NCBI GenBank assembly: GCA_947576945.1
Contig: CANPTH010000038.1
Location: 1 to 39,581, forward strand
Length of the DNA: 39,581 bases
From: an uncultured Lachnospiraceae bacterium
GTDB taxonomy: Bacteria > Bacillota > Clostridia > Lachnospirales > Lachnospiraceae
Direction: 5' to 3'
The notes beneath the pieces were generated by a model. It was given only the letters and a program-made list of their open reading frames with translations, ran no database searches and was not told the DNA's origin. The number at the start of each line of letters is the position of its first letter. Positions within the stretch are counted from its first letter, which is position 1. Shown piece by piece: positions 31,653-39,581 of this stretch. The translations under genes were made by a program, and so were the position numbers.

Positions 31653-33370
31653 TTGACTGATCAGGAAAAGGCGTCCAGGATGCAGGCCGAGATGGAAGAG
31701 CGGATCCGTCTGGGAGCATTGGGGATCAGGGCAGAGTTTGATGCCTGCCCGGTCATGGGAGAAGCGTTTAAGTACGTGGTGGAAGAGCGCTTCCTGCCGA
31801 TGCCGGATGGGGTAAAGCTGCACACGACGATCTACAAGCCGGTCGGGAAGGACACCTTTCCGGTATTGATTCAGAGAAGCTGTTATCCGTCCCAGATGGA
31901 AATCTATAAAGTATACGGAGAAGAACTGGCTAGGCGTGGCTATGGCTATGTTCTGCAGGTCTGCCGGGGGACGGGCAGGAGCGAAGGCGAATGGGAACCG
32001 AATGTGAACGAGCGCCGGGACGGACTGGCAGCGCTTGGCTGGCTGAATGATCAGGAATGGGCGGAGAGTATCGGCTATTTCGGTGCAAGTTATCTTGCTC
32101 TGACAGGCTGGGCCATTGCGGATGCGGTTCCGGAGAAGGTCAAAGGCATGATGTTGACTGTATATGGCACCGACCGCTTTAAGTCAGCCTATGAGAAGAG
32201 GCTGTTCCGGCATGATGTGCTGACCGGGTGGAGTATGGCCAATGCAGGCCATCCGGTGGATGCTGATTATCTGGAGAGCTGCAGATATAAGCCGCATGCA
32301 AAGGTAGACGAGGCTTTGTGGGGCGGCAGACTTGCGTGGTATCAGGACTGGATCCATGCGGTAGAACGTGATGACGCCTACTGGCAGCAGGGGTGGTGGA
32401 AACAGCTTATGGATATCCCGGCTAAGACCAGGGTGCCGATCTATATTGTGGAGGCCTGGTATGATCATCACTTCGGTAGTGCCATGAATACCTGGAGCAC
32501 ATTAAACGAGGAGACAAGGGAACACAGCTGGCTGGATATCGGCTGTTGGAATCATATGTCTGCAGACTGCATCGAATGGGGGCAGCAGGAACATCTCGAA
32601 AACGGGGATGTGAAGCGGGTCCTGGAATGGTTTGATCTGCTCCTTAAACAGAAGAAGATGCCGCAGAAGCGGATCCGCACTTACGTGATGCGGGAAGACC
32701 GCTGGCAGGAGCATAAGGCATGGCCGCTTCCCTCAGAGAAGATCAGGAAATATTATCTTGCAGAGGACAAGAGCTTAAGTTTGGAGCCGGGAAAGGCAGG
32801 GGAGATGCTTTTATCTATGATCCGGAGGATCCCTGTCCCTCCCACGGGGCGGAGAGTGTGCTGACGACGATCACGGAGGCGGGAACGCTGCGGCAGCCGG
32901 CACCGGATTATCGGCCTGATGTGGTAAGTTTTGTCAGCAGGCCGCTTATAGAGAAGCTGGAGATCGCGGGGCGGATCAAGGTACGCCTTCAAGTGAAGAC
33001 GGATGTGGAGGATACTGCTTTTTCGGCAAAGCTGTGTGAAGTTTTTCCGGATGGCAGGGCATATAATATCCGCAGCGGGATTACCACCATTGCGGCAGAT
33101 CTGCCGGAGGGGGCAGATTACATACCCGGAGAGCAGACGGAGGTCAGTGTGGATTTCTGGGATATTGCGTGGACAATACAGCCGGGAAGCTGTCTGCGGC
33201 TGGATATTTCGTCCTCTGATTTTCCGCAGTACGCTGCCCACAGTAATTACGCGGGCATCTGGTCGGATCAGGAGAAGAGCAGGATCGCCCGTCAGGTGAT
33301 CTGTACCGGCAGCGGGGAATGCTGTCTGGAGCTGCCGGTGGCGGCAATGGAGCAGGCTGTATTGCCGTGA
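31653..33370 (+). pseudogene. CocE/NonD-family hydrolase, frameshifted
   Basis: Residues 1 to about 385 (frame starting TTG 31653 after AAGGAGGGGG) form an alpha/beta hydrolase of the X-Pro dipeptidyl-peptidase S15/CocE type. Landmarks are FLPMPDGVKLHTTIYKP, QVCRGTGRSEGEWEP, the nucleophile elbow IGYFGASYLALTGW (G-x-S) and IVEAWYDHHFGS. The C-terminal jelly-roll domain continues in another frame (GDAFIYDPEDPCPSHGAES up to 33370). The frames switch around GCAGGGGAGATG at 32796-32807; one more G in the G4 run would restore a protein of about 572 residues. The enzyme would hydrolyse an ester or amide; substrate unknown. First gene of the LacI-linked operon. Confidence 0.8.
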
Positions 33371-33458
33371 GAGCGGCGTTATGGTAAATAAATGTGACTG
33401 TGAGGCCGGGAGCCGATCGGTCACACCAATAAATCTTAGAAAAGGAAGGATAAAAGCG

Positions 33459-34826
33459 ATGAAGAAGATTGCGATTGGCGGCGGCCAGGGCTTTTGGGGC
33501 GATTCCCCGGATGCTGCGCTCCATATGCTGCGTCATGCGGACATTCAGTATATGGCATGTGATTATCTGGCGGAACTCACGATGTCCATCATGGCCAAAC
33601 AACAGTTGAAGGATCCCGGTAAAGGATTTGCGCCGGATTTCGTGACGAGAATCTTGAAGGACGGCGGCAAAGAAGCCTGGGAAAAGAAGATCCGTATTCT
33701 GACCAATGCCGGCGGCATGAACATCACGGGATGTGTGGAAGCCATCAGGCAGTGGGCGGAGTCTGCTGGGATGAAGGGCTATAAGATCGGCTATGTGACA
33801 GGAGATTCCATCAAGGAGAAGATCCCACAGCTTTTGAAAGAAGGCTGGACTTTCCCGAATTTCGATTATGACGGCGATTTTAACGAGATCGTTGACAAGA
33901 TCTATAACTGCAACGCCTATATCGGCCATGAGAAGATCAAGGAATGCTTAAATCAGGGCGCCGACGTGGTGATCACCGGGCGGGCGGCGGATTCTGCCCT
34001 GTTTCTGGCACCCTTCGCCCATGAATTCGGCTGGGCGGAAGACGACTGGGATAACCTGGCCAGAGGCATTATGGCAGGCCACTTGTTAGAGTGCGGCGGA
34101 CAGGGTGCAGGCGGCAATTACATGTATGACTGGCGCAGCGTACCGAGAATGGATGAGCTGGGATTCCCGATCGCGGAGATCACAGAGGATACCTTTGAAA
34201 TCACGAAAGCGCCTGACTGCGGCGGTGTGATCTGTGAGCAGAGCTGTAAGGAGCAGTTCCTTTATGAAGTATTGGATCCTGCAAACTATATGACGCCCGA
34301 TGTCAACGTGGATATCAGTCAGGCGACGATCACGCAGGTAGGACCCGACAGAGTGCGCATCGGCAATGTTCGCGGCAAGAAGAGACCGGATGATTTGAAG
34401 CTGTGTGTCGGGTATCATAAGGGCTGGAAGACAGTGTCCATGTTAAGCTTCGCCTGGCCGGATGCCTATGAGAAGGCACAGTACTGTGCAGATGTGATCA
34501 TGAAGAAGATGGCAAGACGGGGCATGAAGGCGGATGATGTGCATATCAGCTATATTGGTGTGAACAGTCTGCATTTGAATGTGGCGGATATGAGTGAGGA
34601 ATCTCTGAAAAACCTTAACGAGTGCGTGCTGCGGATCGCCGTGTTCAGCGAGGATAAGTCCGAATGTGCGAAGATTATTCCGGAGATCAGTCCCCTGCAG
34701 TTAAACGGACCTCCAGGAGCTTCTTTCTTCGGCGGACGTGCCCATGTGCAGGAAGTGATGGCATTGTGGCCGACCTATGTACCCAGGGATGCCCTTGATA
34801 TTCAGGCGCATATTCTGGAAGTCTAG
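33459..34826 (+). CDS. AtuA family (DUF1446) protein, large subunit
   Basis: A 455-residue protein. It starts KKIAIGGGQGFWGDSP and has the family landmarks ILTNAGGMNITGC, VVITGRAADSALFLAP, LECGGQGAGGNYMYDW and LNGPPGASFFGGR. AtuA is part of the acyclic terpene utilisation pathway in Pseudomonas, but many DUF1446 members occur elsewhere and the reaction is not established. ATG 33459 follows AAAGGAAGG; the longer in-frame start at 33381 has no site. The ferredoxin-like C-terminal domain often fused to it is encoded separately by the next gene, 20 bp downstream. Confidence 0.9.
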   Translation: MKKIAIGGGQGFWGDSPDAALHMLRHADIQYMACDYLAELTMSIMAKQQLKDPGKGFAPDFVTRILKDGGKEAWEKKIRILTNAGGMNITGCVEAIRQWAESAGMKGYKIGYVTGDSIKEKIPQLLKEGWTFPNFDYDGDFNEIVDKIYNCNAYIGHEKIKECLNQGADVVITGRAADSALFLAPFAHEFGWAEDDWDNLARGIMAGHLLECGGQGAGGNYMYDWRSVPRMDELGFPIAEITEDTFEITKAPDCGGVICEQSCKEQFLYEVLDPANYMTPDVNVDISQATITQVGPDRVRIGNVRGKKRPDDLKLCVGYHKGWKTVSMLSFAWPDAYEKAQYCADVIMKKMARRGMKADDVHISYIGVNSLHLNVADMSEESLKNLNECVLRIAVFSEDKSECAKIIPEISPLQLNGPPGASFFGGRAHVQEVMALWPTYVPRDALDIQAHILEV

Positions 34827-34846
34827 CAGAAAGGAAGGAATGTAAG

Positions 34847-35191
34847 ATGGCGGAAATCTATTTGAATGATATCGCTCACGGCCGCAGCGGGGACAAAGGA
34901 GATACGAGCAATGTCTGCGTCTATGCGAGGAAGCCTGCGTATTATAAAATCATCGAACGGGAAGTGACACCGGAAGCGCTGCATGCGCATTTTGGCGATA
35001 TGGTGAAAGGGGAGATCATACGGTATGACCTTCCGAGCCTGGGGGGATTTAACTTTGTGATGAAACATGCCCTGGGAGGCGGAGCGACCATGAGCCTCAG
35101 ACTGGATTCCCTGGGGAAATCGATGGGAAGTGCAGTGATGCGGATGAAGGTTCATGTGACGGAAGAAGAGCTTGCGGAGATTACAGCATAA
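34847..35191 (+). CDS. AtuA-associated ferredoxin-fold-like small protein
   Basis: A 114-residue protein starting IYLNDIAHGRSGDKGDTSNV, the signature of the C-terminal domain found fused to AtuA/DUF1446 proteins. The rest (HFGDMVKGEIIRYDLPSLGG, then FVMKHALGGG) matches that domain in order. Here it is a separate subunit, 20 bp after the large protein and with its own AAAGGAAGG site. It very likely forms a complex with the 455-residue partner. Confidence 0.9.
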   Translation: MAEIYLNDIAHGRSGDKGDTSNVCVYARKPAYYKIIEREVTPEALHAHFGDMVKGEIIRYDLPSLGGFNFVMKHALGGGATMSLRLDSLGKSMGSAVMRMKVHVTEEELAEITA

Positions 35192-35351
35192 GTTATGCTG
35201 TCAGCGACAGCAGCACATAAAGTAATTATCCCAAGGTGGCGGATTCTGTGTGAAGCCGGGAAATGGACAGAGGGTATCTGCATGGGATGCTATGTGAGTC
35301 CCGGACTGTCGGACAGAATCCGTACAGTGGGATATGGAGGAGGTTTAAAGA

Positions 35352-36563
35352 TTGAGCGGCGAAACGATTCAGGATATACAGGCATTACAGGATTTAAAAG
35401 TACTTGATCTGACGAGAGTTGTAGCCGGACCCTATGCCGGCTCTATTCTGGGGGATTTTGGCGCAAGTGTACTGAAGATCGAGGTTCCCGGGCGTGGAGA
35501 CGATGCGAGAGGGTATGGGCCTTATGAAAACGGCGAGAGTATGTACTATGCAAATCTGAACCGTAATAAAAAGGGCATCACACTCAATTTAAAGATGGAT
35601 GCGGGAAAGGAGATCTTCCTGAAACTGGTCAGGGATGCGGATGTTCTTTTGGAGAATTACCGGCCGGGCGTTATGGATAAGCTGGGGCTTGGCTATGAGG
35701 TATTACATGATATAAATCCCCGTCTGATCTACGGTGCGCTTTCCGGATTTGGTTCTTACGGTCCTTATTCCCAGAGACCGGGGTATGATATCGTATCTCA
35801 GGGAATGGGCGGCCTTATGAGTATTACAGGCGCAGAAGGCGGTGAACCGACAAGGTCAGGAAACGCCATGGGAGATATACTGGGCGGCATGAATCTGGTG
35901 ATTGGAGTCCTGCTGGCTGTACACGCAAGAGATCTGACCGGTGTCGGGCAGAGAATAGACGTATCGCTGGTGGATTCAGTAGTGGCCAGCCTGGAGAACG
36001 CGTATGTGCGTTATTTCAAGTCCAGGCAGATCCCGGAGAGAACCGGCAATGCTTATGCTTCTATTGCGCCTTATGATACCTATATGGCGAAGGACGGGCG
36101 GGTCATTCTTGCCTGTGGAAATCAGAAGCTGTACGAGAAGTTTTGTACGGAAGTGCTGGATATGCCCTGGATGATCACGGACGAACGTTTCCTGACAGTA
36201 CCCCTGCGGGTCAGGAACAATAAAATTCAGAAAGCCTATATCGAAGAGTGGAGTAAGCAGTATACGGTGGACGAGATCGTGGAGAAGATGCTTGGTAAAG
36301 GCATTCCGGCAGCGCCCCTCTATGATGTAAAGCAGATTACGGAGGATGCGCATATTGCAGGGGCACGGGAAATGTTTATCGAGGTGGATCATCCGGTGAT
36401 CGGCAGATCGAAGGTGAACGGCAATCCGGTTAAACTGATGGATATGATGCCCAGGGTCAATTATCCGGCGCCCACCCTTGGACAGCATAATGAGGAAGTC
36501 CTGGAAGCGCTTGGTTATACGAAACAGCAGATCGAAGCGCTGCGGGCAGAGAAAATAATCTGA
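35352..36563 (+). CDS. CaiB/BaiF family (class III) CoA-transferase
   Basis: A 403-residue enzyme of the formyl-CoA-transferase/CaiB family, normal length. Seen are LKVLDLTRVVAGPYAGSILG, LGDFGASVLKIE, LNRNKKGITLNL, ENYRPGVMDKLGL, GYDIVSQGMGGLMSITG and the catalytic Asp in GNAMGDILGGM. It moves CoA between carboxylic acids. Start is TTG 35352 after GGAGGAGG. It lies 160 bp after the AtuA pair and ends at a strong terminator. With the hydrolase upstream, the set suggests release of an organic acid, activation to a CoA ester and further conversion. Confidence 0.94.
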   Translation: MSGETIQDIQALQDLKVLDLTRVVAGPYAGSILGDFGASVLKIEVPGRGDDARGYGPYENGESMYYANLNRNKKGITLNLKMDAGKEIFLKLVRDADVLLENYRPGVMDKLGLGYEVLHDINPRLIYGALSGFGSYGPYSQRPGYDIVSQGMGGLMSITGAEGGEPTRSGNAMGDILGGMNLVIGVLLAVHARDLTGVGQRIDVSLVDSVVASLENAYVRYFKSRQIPERTGNAYASIAPYDTYMAKDGRVILACGNQKLYEKFCTEVLDMPWMITDERFLTVPLRVRNNKIQKAYIEEWSKQYTVDEIVEKMLGKGIPAAPLYDVKQITEDAHIAGAREMFIEVDHPVIGRSKVNGNPVKLMDMMPRVNYPAPTLGQHNEEVLEALGYTKQQIEALRAEKII

Positions 36564-36568
36564 AAACA

Positions 36569-36601
36569 AAAACCTCGAAGGTTTGGGTCCTTCGAGGTTT
36601 T
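36569..36601 (+). terminator. Terminator of the hydrolase/AtuA/CoA-transferase operon
   Basis: AAAACCTCGAAGG (36569-36581) pairs perfectly with CCTTCGAGGTTTT (36589-36601). Confidence 0.92.
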
Positions 36602-36947
36602 CGCTTGTGTAAAAGGGGAATTCTTCCGGAATTGCTATAACCGACTTGACTTCCGTGATCAAGTCTATATATACTATAGTACTATTAAATGATAAAATCT
36701 ATAATTATATTATAAAAACATAGCACTATATTAGCCAAAGAAGCGATTTATCATAGAAAAATAGTAAAATATTGGCGCAAAATAGAACCATATTGATGAA
36801 TGAAAGTGACATAAAAAAAACCTGCCAATCGACAGGTTTTTTCTAATCCGTTATGACAATATTGCAAATTCTAAATAAAATTCATCATTTATATTTAAGA
36901 AAAGGCACATCGTAATACTGATTATGAGATTATAAGAACGATGTCTC
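36602..36947. other. AT-rich intergenic region with csp terminator
   Basis: No gene is seen between 36602 and 36812; the stretch is very AT-rich (many TATA and ATAG words). At 36813-36842 a stem, AAAAAACCTG with CAGGTTTTTT, is the minus-strand terminator of the cold shock gene. Confidence 0.6.
36813..36842 (-). terminator. Terminator of the cold shock gene
   Basis: AAAAAACCTG pairs with CAGGTTTTTT (36833-36842). On the minus strand the T-run continues to T8, about 105 bp after the csp stop codon. Confidence 0.85.
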
Positions 36948-37148
36948 TTATAATTTTGTTACGTTTACGGCCTGAGGTCCTTTTTCGCCATTAACTACTT
37001 CGTACTCAACAGCAGCGCCTTCTTCAAGAGATTTAAAGCCTTCCATGTTAAGTCCTGAGTAATGAACGAAAACATCGTTACCCTGCTCATCGGAAATGAA
37101 TCCGTAGCCCTTTTGGTTGTTGAACCATTTTACTGTACCTTTGTTCAT
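36948..37148 (-). CDS. Cold shock domain protein (CspA family)
   Basis: A 66-residue single cold shock domain, the usual size. It starts [18 protein letters not shown] with RNP1 (KGYGFI) and RNP2 (VFVHYS). It binds single-stranded RNA or DNA and helps translation and transcription at low temperature or in growth transitions. GGAGG lies 8 nt before the start at 37148; an in-frame ATG at 37163 lies upstream of that site and is rejected. Promoter at 37199-37227 gives a leader of about 45 nt, shorter than classic E. coli cspA leaders. Confidence 0.97.
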   Translation of the reverse strand: MNKGTVKWFNNQKGYGFISDEQGNDVFVHYSGLNMEGFKSLEEGAAVEYEVVNGEKGPQAVNVTKL

Positions 37149-37198
37149 CGTACATACCTCCAAAAAATAATAAATAAGCTGACTTTGTCAACATTGAT

Positions 37199-37227
37199 AG
37201 AATAGCACATGTCTCGCCAAATGTAAA
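37199..37227 (-). promoter_or_regulatory. Promoter of the cold shock gene
   Basis: On the minus strand, TTTACA, a 17-nt spacer and TATTCT. The plus-strand complements are TGTAAA at 37222-37227 and AGAATA at 37199-37204. Confidence 0.7.
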
Positions 37228-37230
37228 GCA

Positions 37231-37259
37231 TTGTTTTTTATAATTCAGTCAATTATTAT
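37231..37259 (+). promoter_or_regulatory. Candidate promoter of niaR
   Basis: TTGTTT (37231-37236), a 17-nt spacer and TATTAT (37254-37259), about 70 bp upstream of the niaR start. Confidence 0.5.
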
Positions 37260-37328
37260 AAGAAACAGAGAATAACTGTCAGAAATGATCTGTCAGGTTT
37301 TGTATGTGAGAAAGAGGAGATTTGATTT

Positions 37329-37853
37329 ATGGAAGGTGAGGCAAGAAGAACCAGGATCATGGAGATTCTGCAGAAGGAGAGCGTGCCGGTTTCCGGAACC
37401 GAGCTGGCCAGGCGAACGGGGGTCAGCAGACAGGTGATCGTTCAGGATATAGCGCTGCTGCGCACTTCTTGTCAGAATATCCTGTCCACCAACAGAGGAT
37501 ATCTTCTCTATGAGCCGATGCAGGCAGGGAAATTATGCAGAAGAGTGGTCAGGGTGAAGCATGGAAGAGAAGATATCATGCGAGAACTGGACTGTATTGT
37601 GGATGCCGGCGGAAGAGTGATGAATGTAATTGTAGAACATGCGATTTATGGACAGATTGTGGGGGAACTGGTGATTCACAACCGTGCGGATGTGAGAAAG
37701 TTTATGGATCGGGTTGAGGCGTATGGGACGAAACCGTTGACAGATCTGACGGAGGGAGTGCATTTTCACACGATAGAGGCAGAACGGGAAGAAATGCTGG
37801 AGGCGGCGGTCAGAGCGCTTGACGAAGAAGGATTTCTGTTGGAGGAGATGTAG
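37329..37853 (+). CDS. niaR: NiaR-type transcription repressor (HTH_11 plus 3H domain)
   Basis: A 174-residue repressor. The N-terminal HTH_11 reads RIMEILQKESVPVSGTELAR, then VSRQVIVQDIALLR. The C-terminal 3H domain has its conserved histidines in IVEHAIYG, VIHNRADV and GVHFHTIEA. In Bacillota this family represses NAD synthesis and niacin transport genes with nicotinic acid as co-repressor. No NAD or niacin gene adjoins it here. AAGAGGAG precedes the ATG. Confidence 0.9.
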   Translation: MEGEARRTRIMEILQKESVPVSGTELARRTGVSRQVIVQDIALLRTSCQNILSTNRGYLLYEPMQAGKLCRRVVRVKHGREDIMRELDCIVDAGGRVMNVIVEHAIYGQIVGELVIHNRADVRKFMDRVEAYGTKPLTDLTEGVHFHTIEAEREEMLEAAVRALDEEGFLLEEM

Positions 37854-38151
37854 GGAACTGTTAAAGAATTAGTCTTTACATCTGACTTGCCCGAGTTTTC
37901 CTGGGCGGCGTTGTCGTCAATTTATTCCTCTGCTTTGCACAGAAAGATTTATCCTGTGTCATATAAGGAGCAGTGTGATTGGCTTCGATATGATCTTATG
38001 TAAACATAGATTGTCATCTATACGCTGTTTATGTTAAAATAAGGTAATAAAGTTTTTGAGGATCTTTCGGATAGAAAGAGATCCCGGAAACTTATTAACA
38101 GTTCAAAGCGGACTGGATCATAAATAAAAATGTGGCCGGAGGTGATTTTGA
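37854..38151. other. Intergenic region bounded by 10-bp inverted repeats
   Basis: GAACTGTTAA at 37855-37864 and TTAACAGTTC at 38095-38104 are exact inverted copies bracketing about 250 bp. A bulged hairpin, GGATCTTTC...GAAAGAGATCC, lies near 38060-38085. No gene is seen. It may be a small non-autonomous element or just leader sequence. Confidence 0.4.
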
Positions 38152-38871
38152 TTGAATGCAGAAGGCAGCAGGAGAAAAAGAAAAACAAATTACATGTTGA
38201 TGCTGTTCATGGATTCCAAGGAGGGACGCATCCGTCAGATGGGGTTTGGCCCCCTTCTGGTAGAATCGGTAGTGATTATTGGACTGGCGGTTGTCGCGAT
38301 TCTCTCGGTAATCTGCTATCGGAGTGATAAGAAAATAGCAGTGTTGCTGGCGGAGACAGAGCAGCAGAGGCTGAGTATTGAAGAACTGACGGAAGAGAAA
38401 GCGGATCTTGTCTCACTTCGGGAGGAGTTAATGAACAAGGTTACTATACTCAGTGATACCATCAATCAGAAGGTGGAAGAGGAGGAGGCATTGGCACAGG
38501 AACAGGCTCAGGCTCATATGCCGGTGGGATTTCCACTGTCTTCTTCGGCATCCCTGGAGGAGGCTGGAGAAGAGAATCCGATGGTTAAGCTGACCGGCAG
38601 CGAAGGGAGCAGCGTCATAGCTTCTGCGGATGGCAGTGTTATTTCCATCACAACGGACAGTGGGTACCTTCACTGTATTAAGATTGATCATGGAAATGGA
38701 TACAATAGCATCTATCGCAACGATGGCGACGTCATGGTGAAAGAAGGAGATGAAGTAGTCAGAGGGGCAATCCTGTATGTAATCGGAGAAGATAACACGG
38801 AACTTGGGTATCAGATTATGTATGACGAGAAATATATTGATCCGATGGACTTGATTAATATTGACGGATAA
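38152..38871 (+). CDS. Membrane-anchored degenerate LytM/M23 domain protein
   Basis: A 239-residue protein beginning at TTG 38152 after GGAGGTGATTT. A single membrane helix, LLVESVVIIGLAVVAILSVI, lies at about 35-54. A coiled coil runs to about 115, then a linker. Residues about 145-237 resemble a LytM/M23 domain: IKIDHGNGYNSIYRNDGDVM, then VKEGDEVVRGAILYVIG. The metal site looks lost: the usual HLHFE motif is replaced by LGYQIMYDEKY. Such inactive LytM proteins act as scaffolds or activators (SpoIIQ, EnvC types). Partner unknown. Confidence 0.82.
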   Translation: MNAEGSRRKRKTNYMLMLFMDSKEGRIRQMGFGPLLVESVVIIGLAVVAILSVICYRSDKKIAVLLAETEQQRLSIEELTEEKADLVSLREELMNKVTILSDTINQKVEEEEALAQEQAQAHMPVGFPLSSSASLEEAGEENPMVKLTGSEGSSVIASADGSVISITTDSGYLHCIKIDHGNGYNSIYRNDGDVMVKEGDEVVRGAILYVIGEDNTELGYQIMYDEKYIDPMDLINIDG

Positions 38872-38910
38872 TGTCAGCTTACAAACAATACACATCAGAT
38901 ACAGGGTATA

Positions 38911-38945
38911 GATCAGGCCTGCGTGCTGTGCGCGCAGGCCTGATC
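38911..38945. terminator. Strong hairpin between the LytM-like and trpR-like genes
   Basis: GATCAGGCCTGCG (38911-38923) pairs perfectly with CGCAGGCCTGATC (38933-38945). There is no clear T-tract on either side. Position between convergent genes suggests a terminator. Confidence 0.65.
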
Positions 38946-38959
38946 TGATCAAAGTCTCA

Positions 38960-39244
38960 TTACGTAAGACGTTCAAATACCATATTGTAACCATCATTTC
39001 CATAGTTGAGAGACCGGTTGACACGGCTGATCGTAGCAGTGGATGCGCCGGTTTTCTCGGCTATCTCAAGATAAGTCTTGCGGTTCCTCAGCATAGCAGC
39101 GACTTCGTAACGCTGCGATAAGGAGAGCAGCTCATTGACAGTGCACAGATCCTCAAAGAAAGTATAACATTCTTCCCGTGTTTGCAGACAAAGTATGGCA
39201 TTAAACAGCTGATCGACAGAATCAGTCTTTATTTTTTTGTTCAT
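38960..39244 (-). CDS. YerC/YecD family TrpR-related protein
   Basis: A 94-residue DNA-binding protein. The core LQTREECYTFFEDLCTVNEL and the HTH YLEIAEKTGASTATISRVNR match the YerC/YecD group of TrpR-like proteins in Bacillota; the targets are poorly known. GGAGG lies 8 nt before ATG 39244. An in-frame ATG at 39313 would add a tail that overlaps this site, so it is rejected. It is convergent with the LytM-like gene. Confidence 0.92.
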   Translation of the reverse strand: MNKKIKTDSVDQLFNAILCLQTREECYTFFEDLCTVNELLSLSQRYEVAAMLRNRKTYLEIAEKTGASTATISRVNRSLNYGNDGYNMVFERLT

Positions 39245-39581
39245 GAAAAAAGACCTCCAAAGATTTTCTGAAAATGATGTAGAGGGAACCGCAGGATTCG
39301 GGTTTGCTTTCATGCGTTACAACGGTACTCTCACTATGTATGAATATAGCATATGGGTGAATATTTGTAAACAGGTATAAATTTTTCGCGGATCCGGCAT
39401 ACTATAGCAAATGATCGGGTAAGGAACTTGTCTCAAAACTTTTAATCGATAGGGTGGTGTTGAGGCGGGTGAGAGAAGTATGTGATCTGCTTTGCAAATA
39501 TGAGATGGGGGTGCAGGTATGTCAGGCACGGGAGTTTGACACTTCCTTTTAAACCTCATAACACACAAATCTTGTATTTAA
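39245..39581. other. Right-end interval without a supported gene
   Basis: This contains the probable promoter of the trpR-like gene. A short plus-strand frame from about 39459 to 39551 starts at TTG after GGGTGG but has no family resemblance. An 83-residue minus-strand ORF here has proline-rich, unconvincing content. I call neither. Confidence 0.3.

Noticed and set aside
39317..39568. 83-residue minus-strand ORF at the right end
   Set aside because: It has no ribosome binding site, Pro/Cys-rich atypical content and no recognisable family.

Overview
The window looks like a chromosomal segment of a gut-type member of the Lachnospiraceae (Clostridia, Bacillota). The evidence is strong GGAGG-type ribosome binding sites, sigma-A promoters, a lysine riboswitch ahead of dapA, class III fructose-1,6-bisphosphatase, and families I associate with this group (DUF5721, DUF3842, DUF1294, NiaR, YerC/YecD TrpR-like). 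I saw no rRNA, tRNA, CRISPR array or intact insertion sequence. The taxonomic call is inference from gene content and style; no database was searched.

Layout. Positions 1-5000 hold a short CobO/BtuR-like ATPase, a lysine riboswitch with terminator, dapA, dapB and fbp. Positions 5000-10600 hold a low-complexity lipoprotein, a eukaryotic-type HisA isomerase, a large cyclic-nucleotide-binding-domain protein, a small conserved protein and a TetR regulator. Positions 10740-13230 hold a perfect 30-bp-arm hairpin followed by an ECF sigma / anti-sigma-like / two membrane protein operon. The sigma gene has no canonical start codon. Positions 13300-15300 hold DUF5721, DegV and DUF1294 genes.

Positions 15600-20600 form an AT-richer module on the minus strand: response regulator, sensor kinase (with an apparent frameshift), ABC ATPase and FtsX-type permease. 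Two nearly identical 23-bp sites sit upstream of its two transcription units and are probably the regulator's operators. Next come argG with three ArgR-box-like sites and a secreted protein with three 38-residue Cys/His-rich repeats.

Positions 23385-29692 form a same-strand signalling cluster: a soluble hybrid histidine kinase, an HD-GYP-like phosphohydrolase, a cytoplasmic fusion of a ParB-like domain with a BMP/PnrA-type ligand-binding domain, and a metallophosphoesterase overlapping it by 4 bp. Positions 30372-36563 hold a LacI regulator divergent from a catabolic operon: CocE/NonD hydrolase (frameshifted), split AtuA large and small proteins, and a CaiB/BaiF CoA-transferase. Two LacI-like palindromes flank that operon's promoter. 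The right end has a cold shock protein, NiaR, a degenerate LytM membrane protein and a TrpR-like regulator.

A hairpin-rich repeat of about 78 bp occurs four times (one cut by the left edge, two in tandem between the lysine riboswitch and dapA, one abutting the lacI stop codon). The best candidates for something undescribed are this repeat family, the Cys/His-repeat secreted protein, the kinase/HD-GYP/ParB-BMP/phosphoesterase cluster, and the two-component/ABC module with its paired operators.
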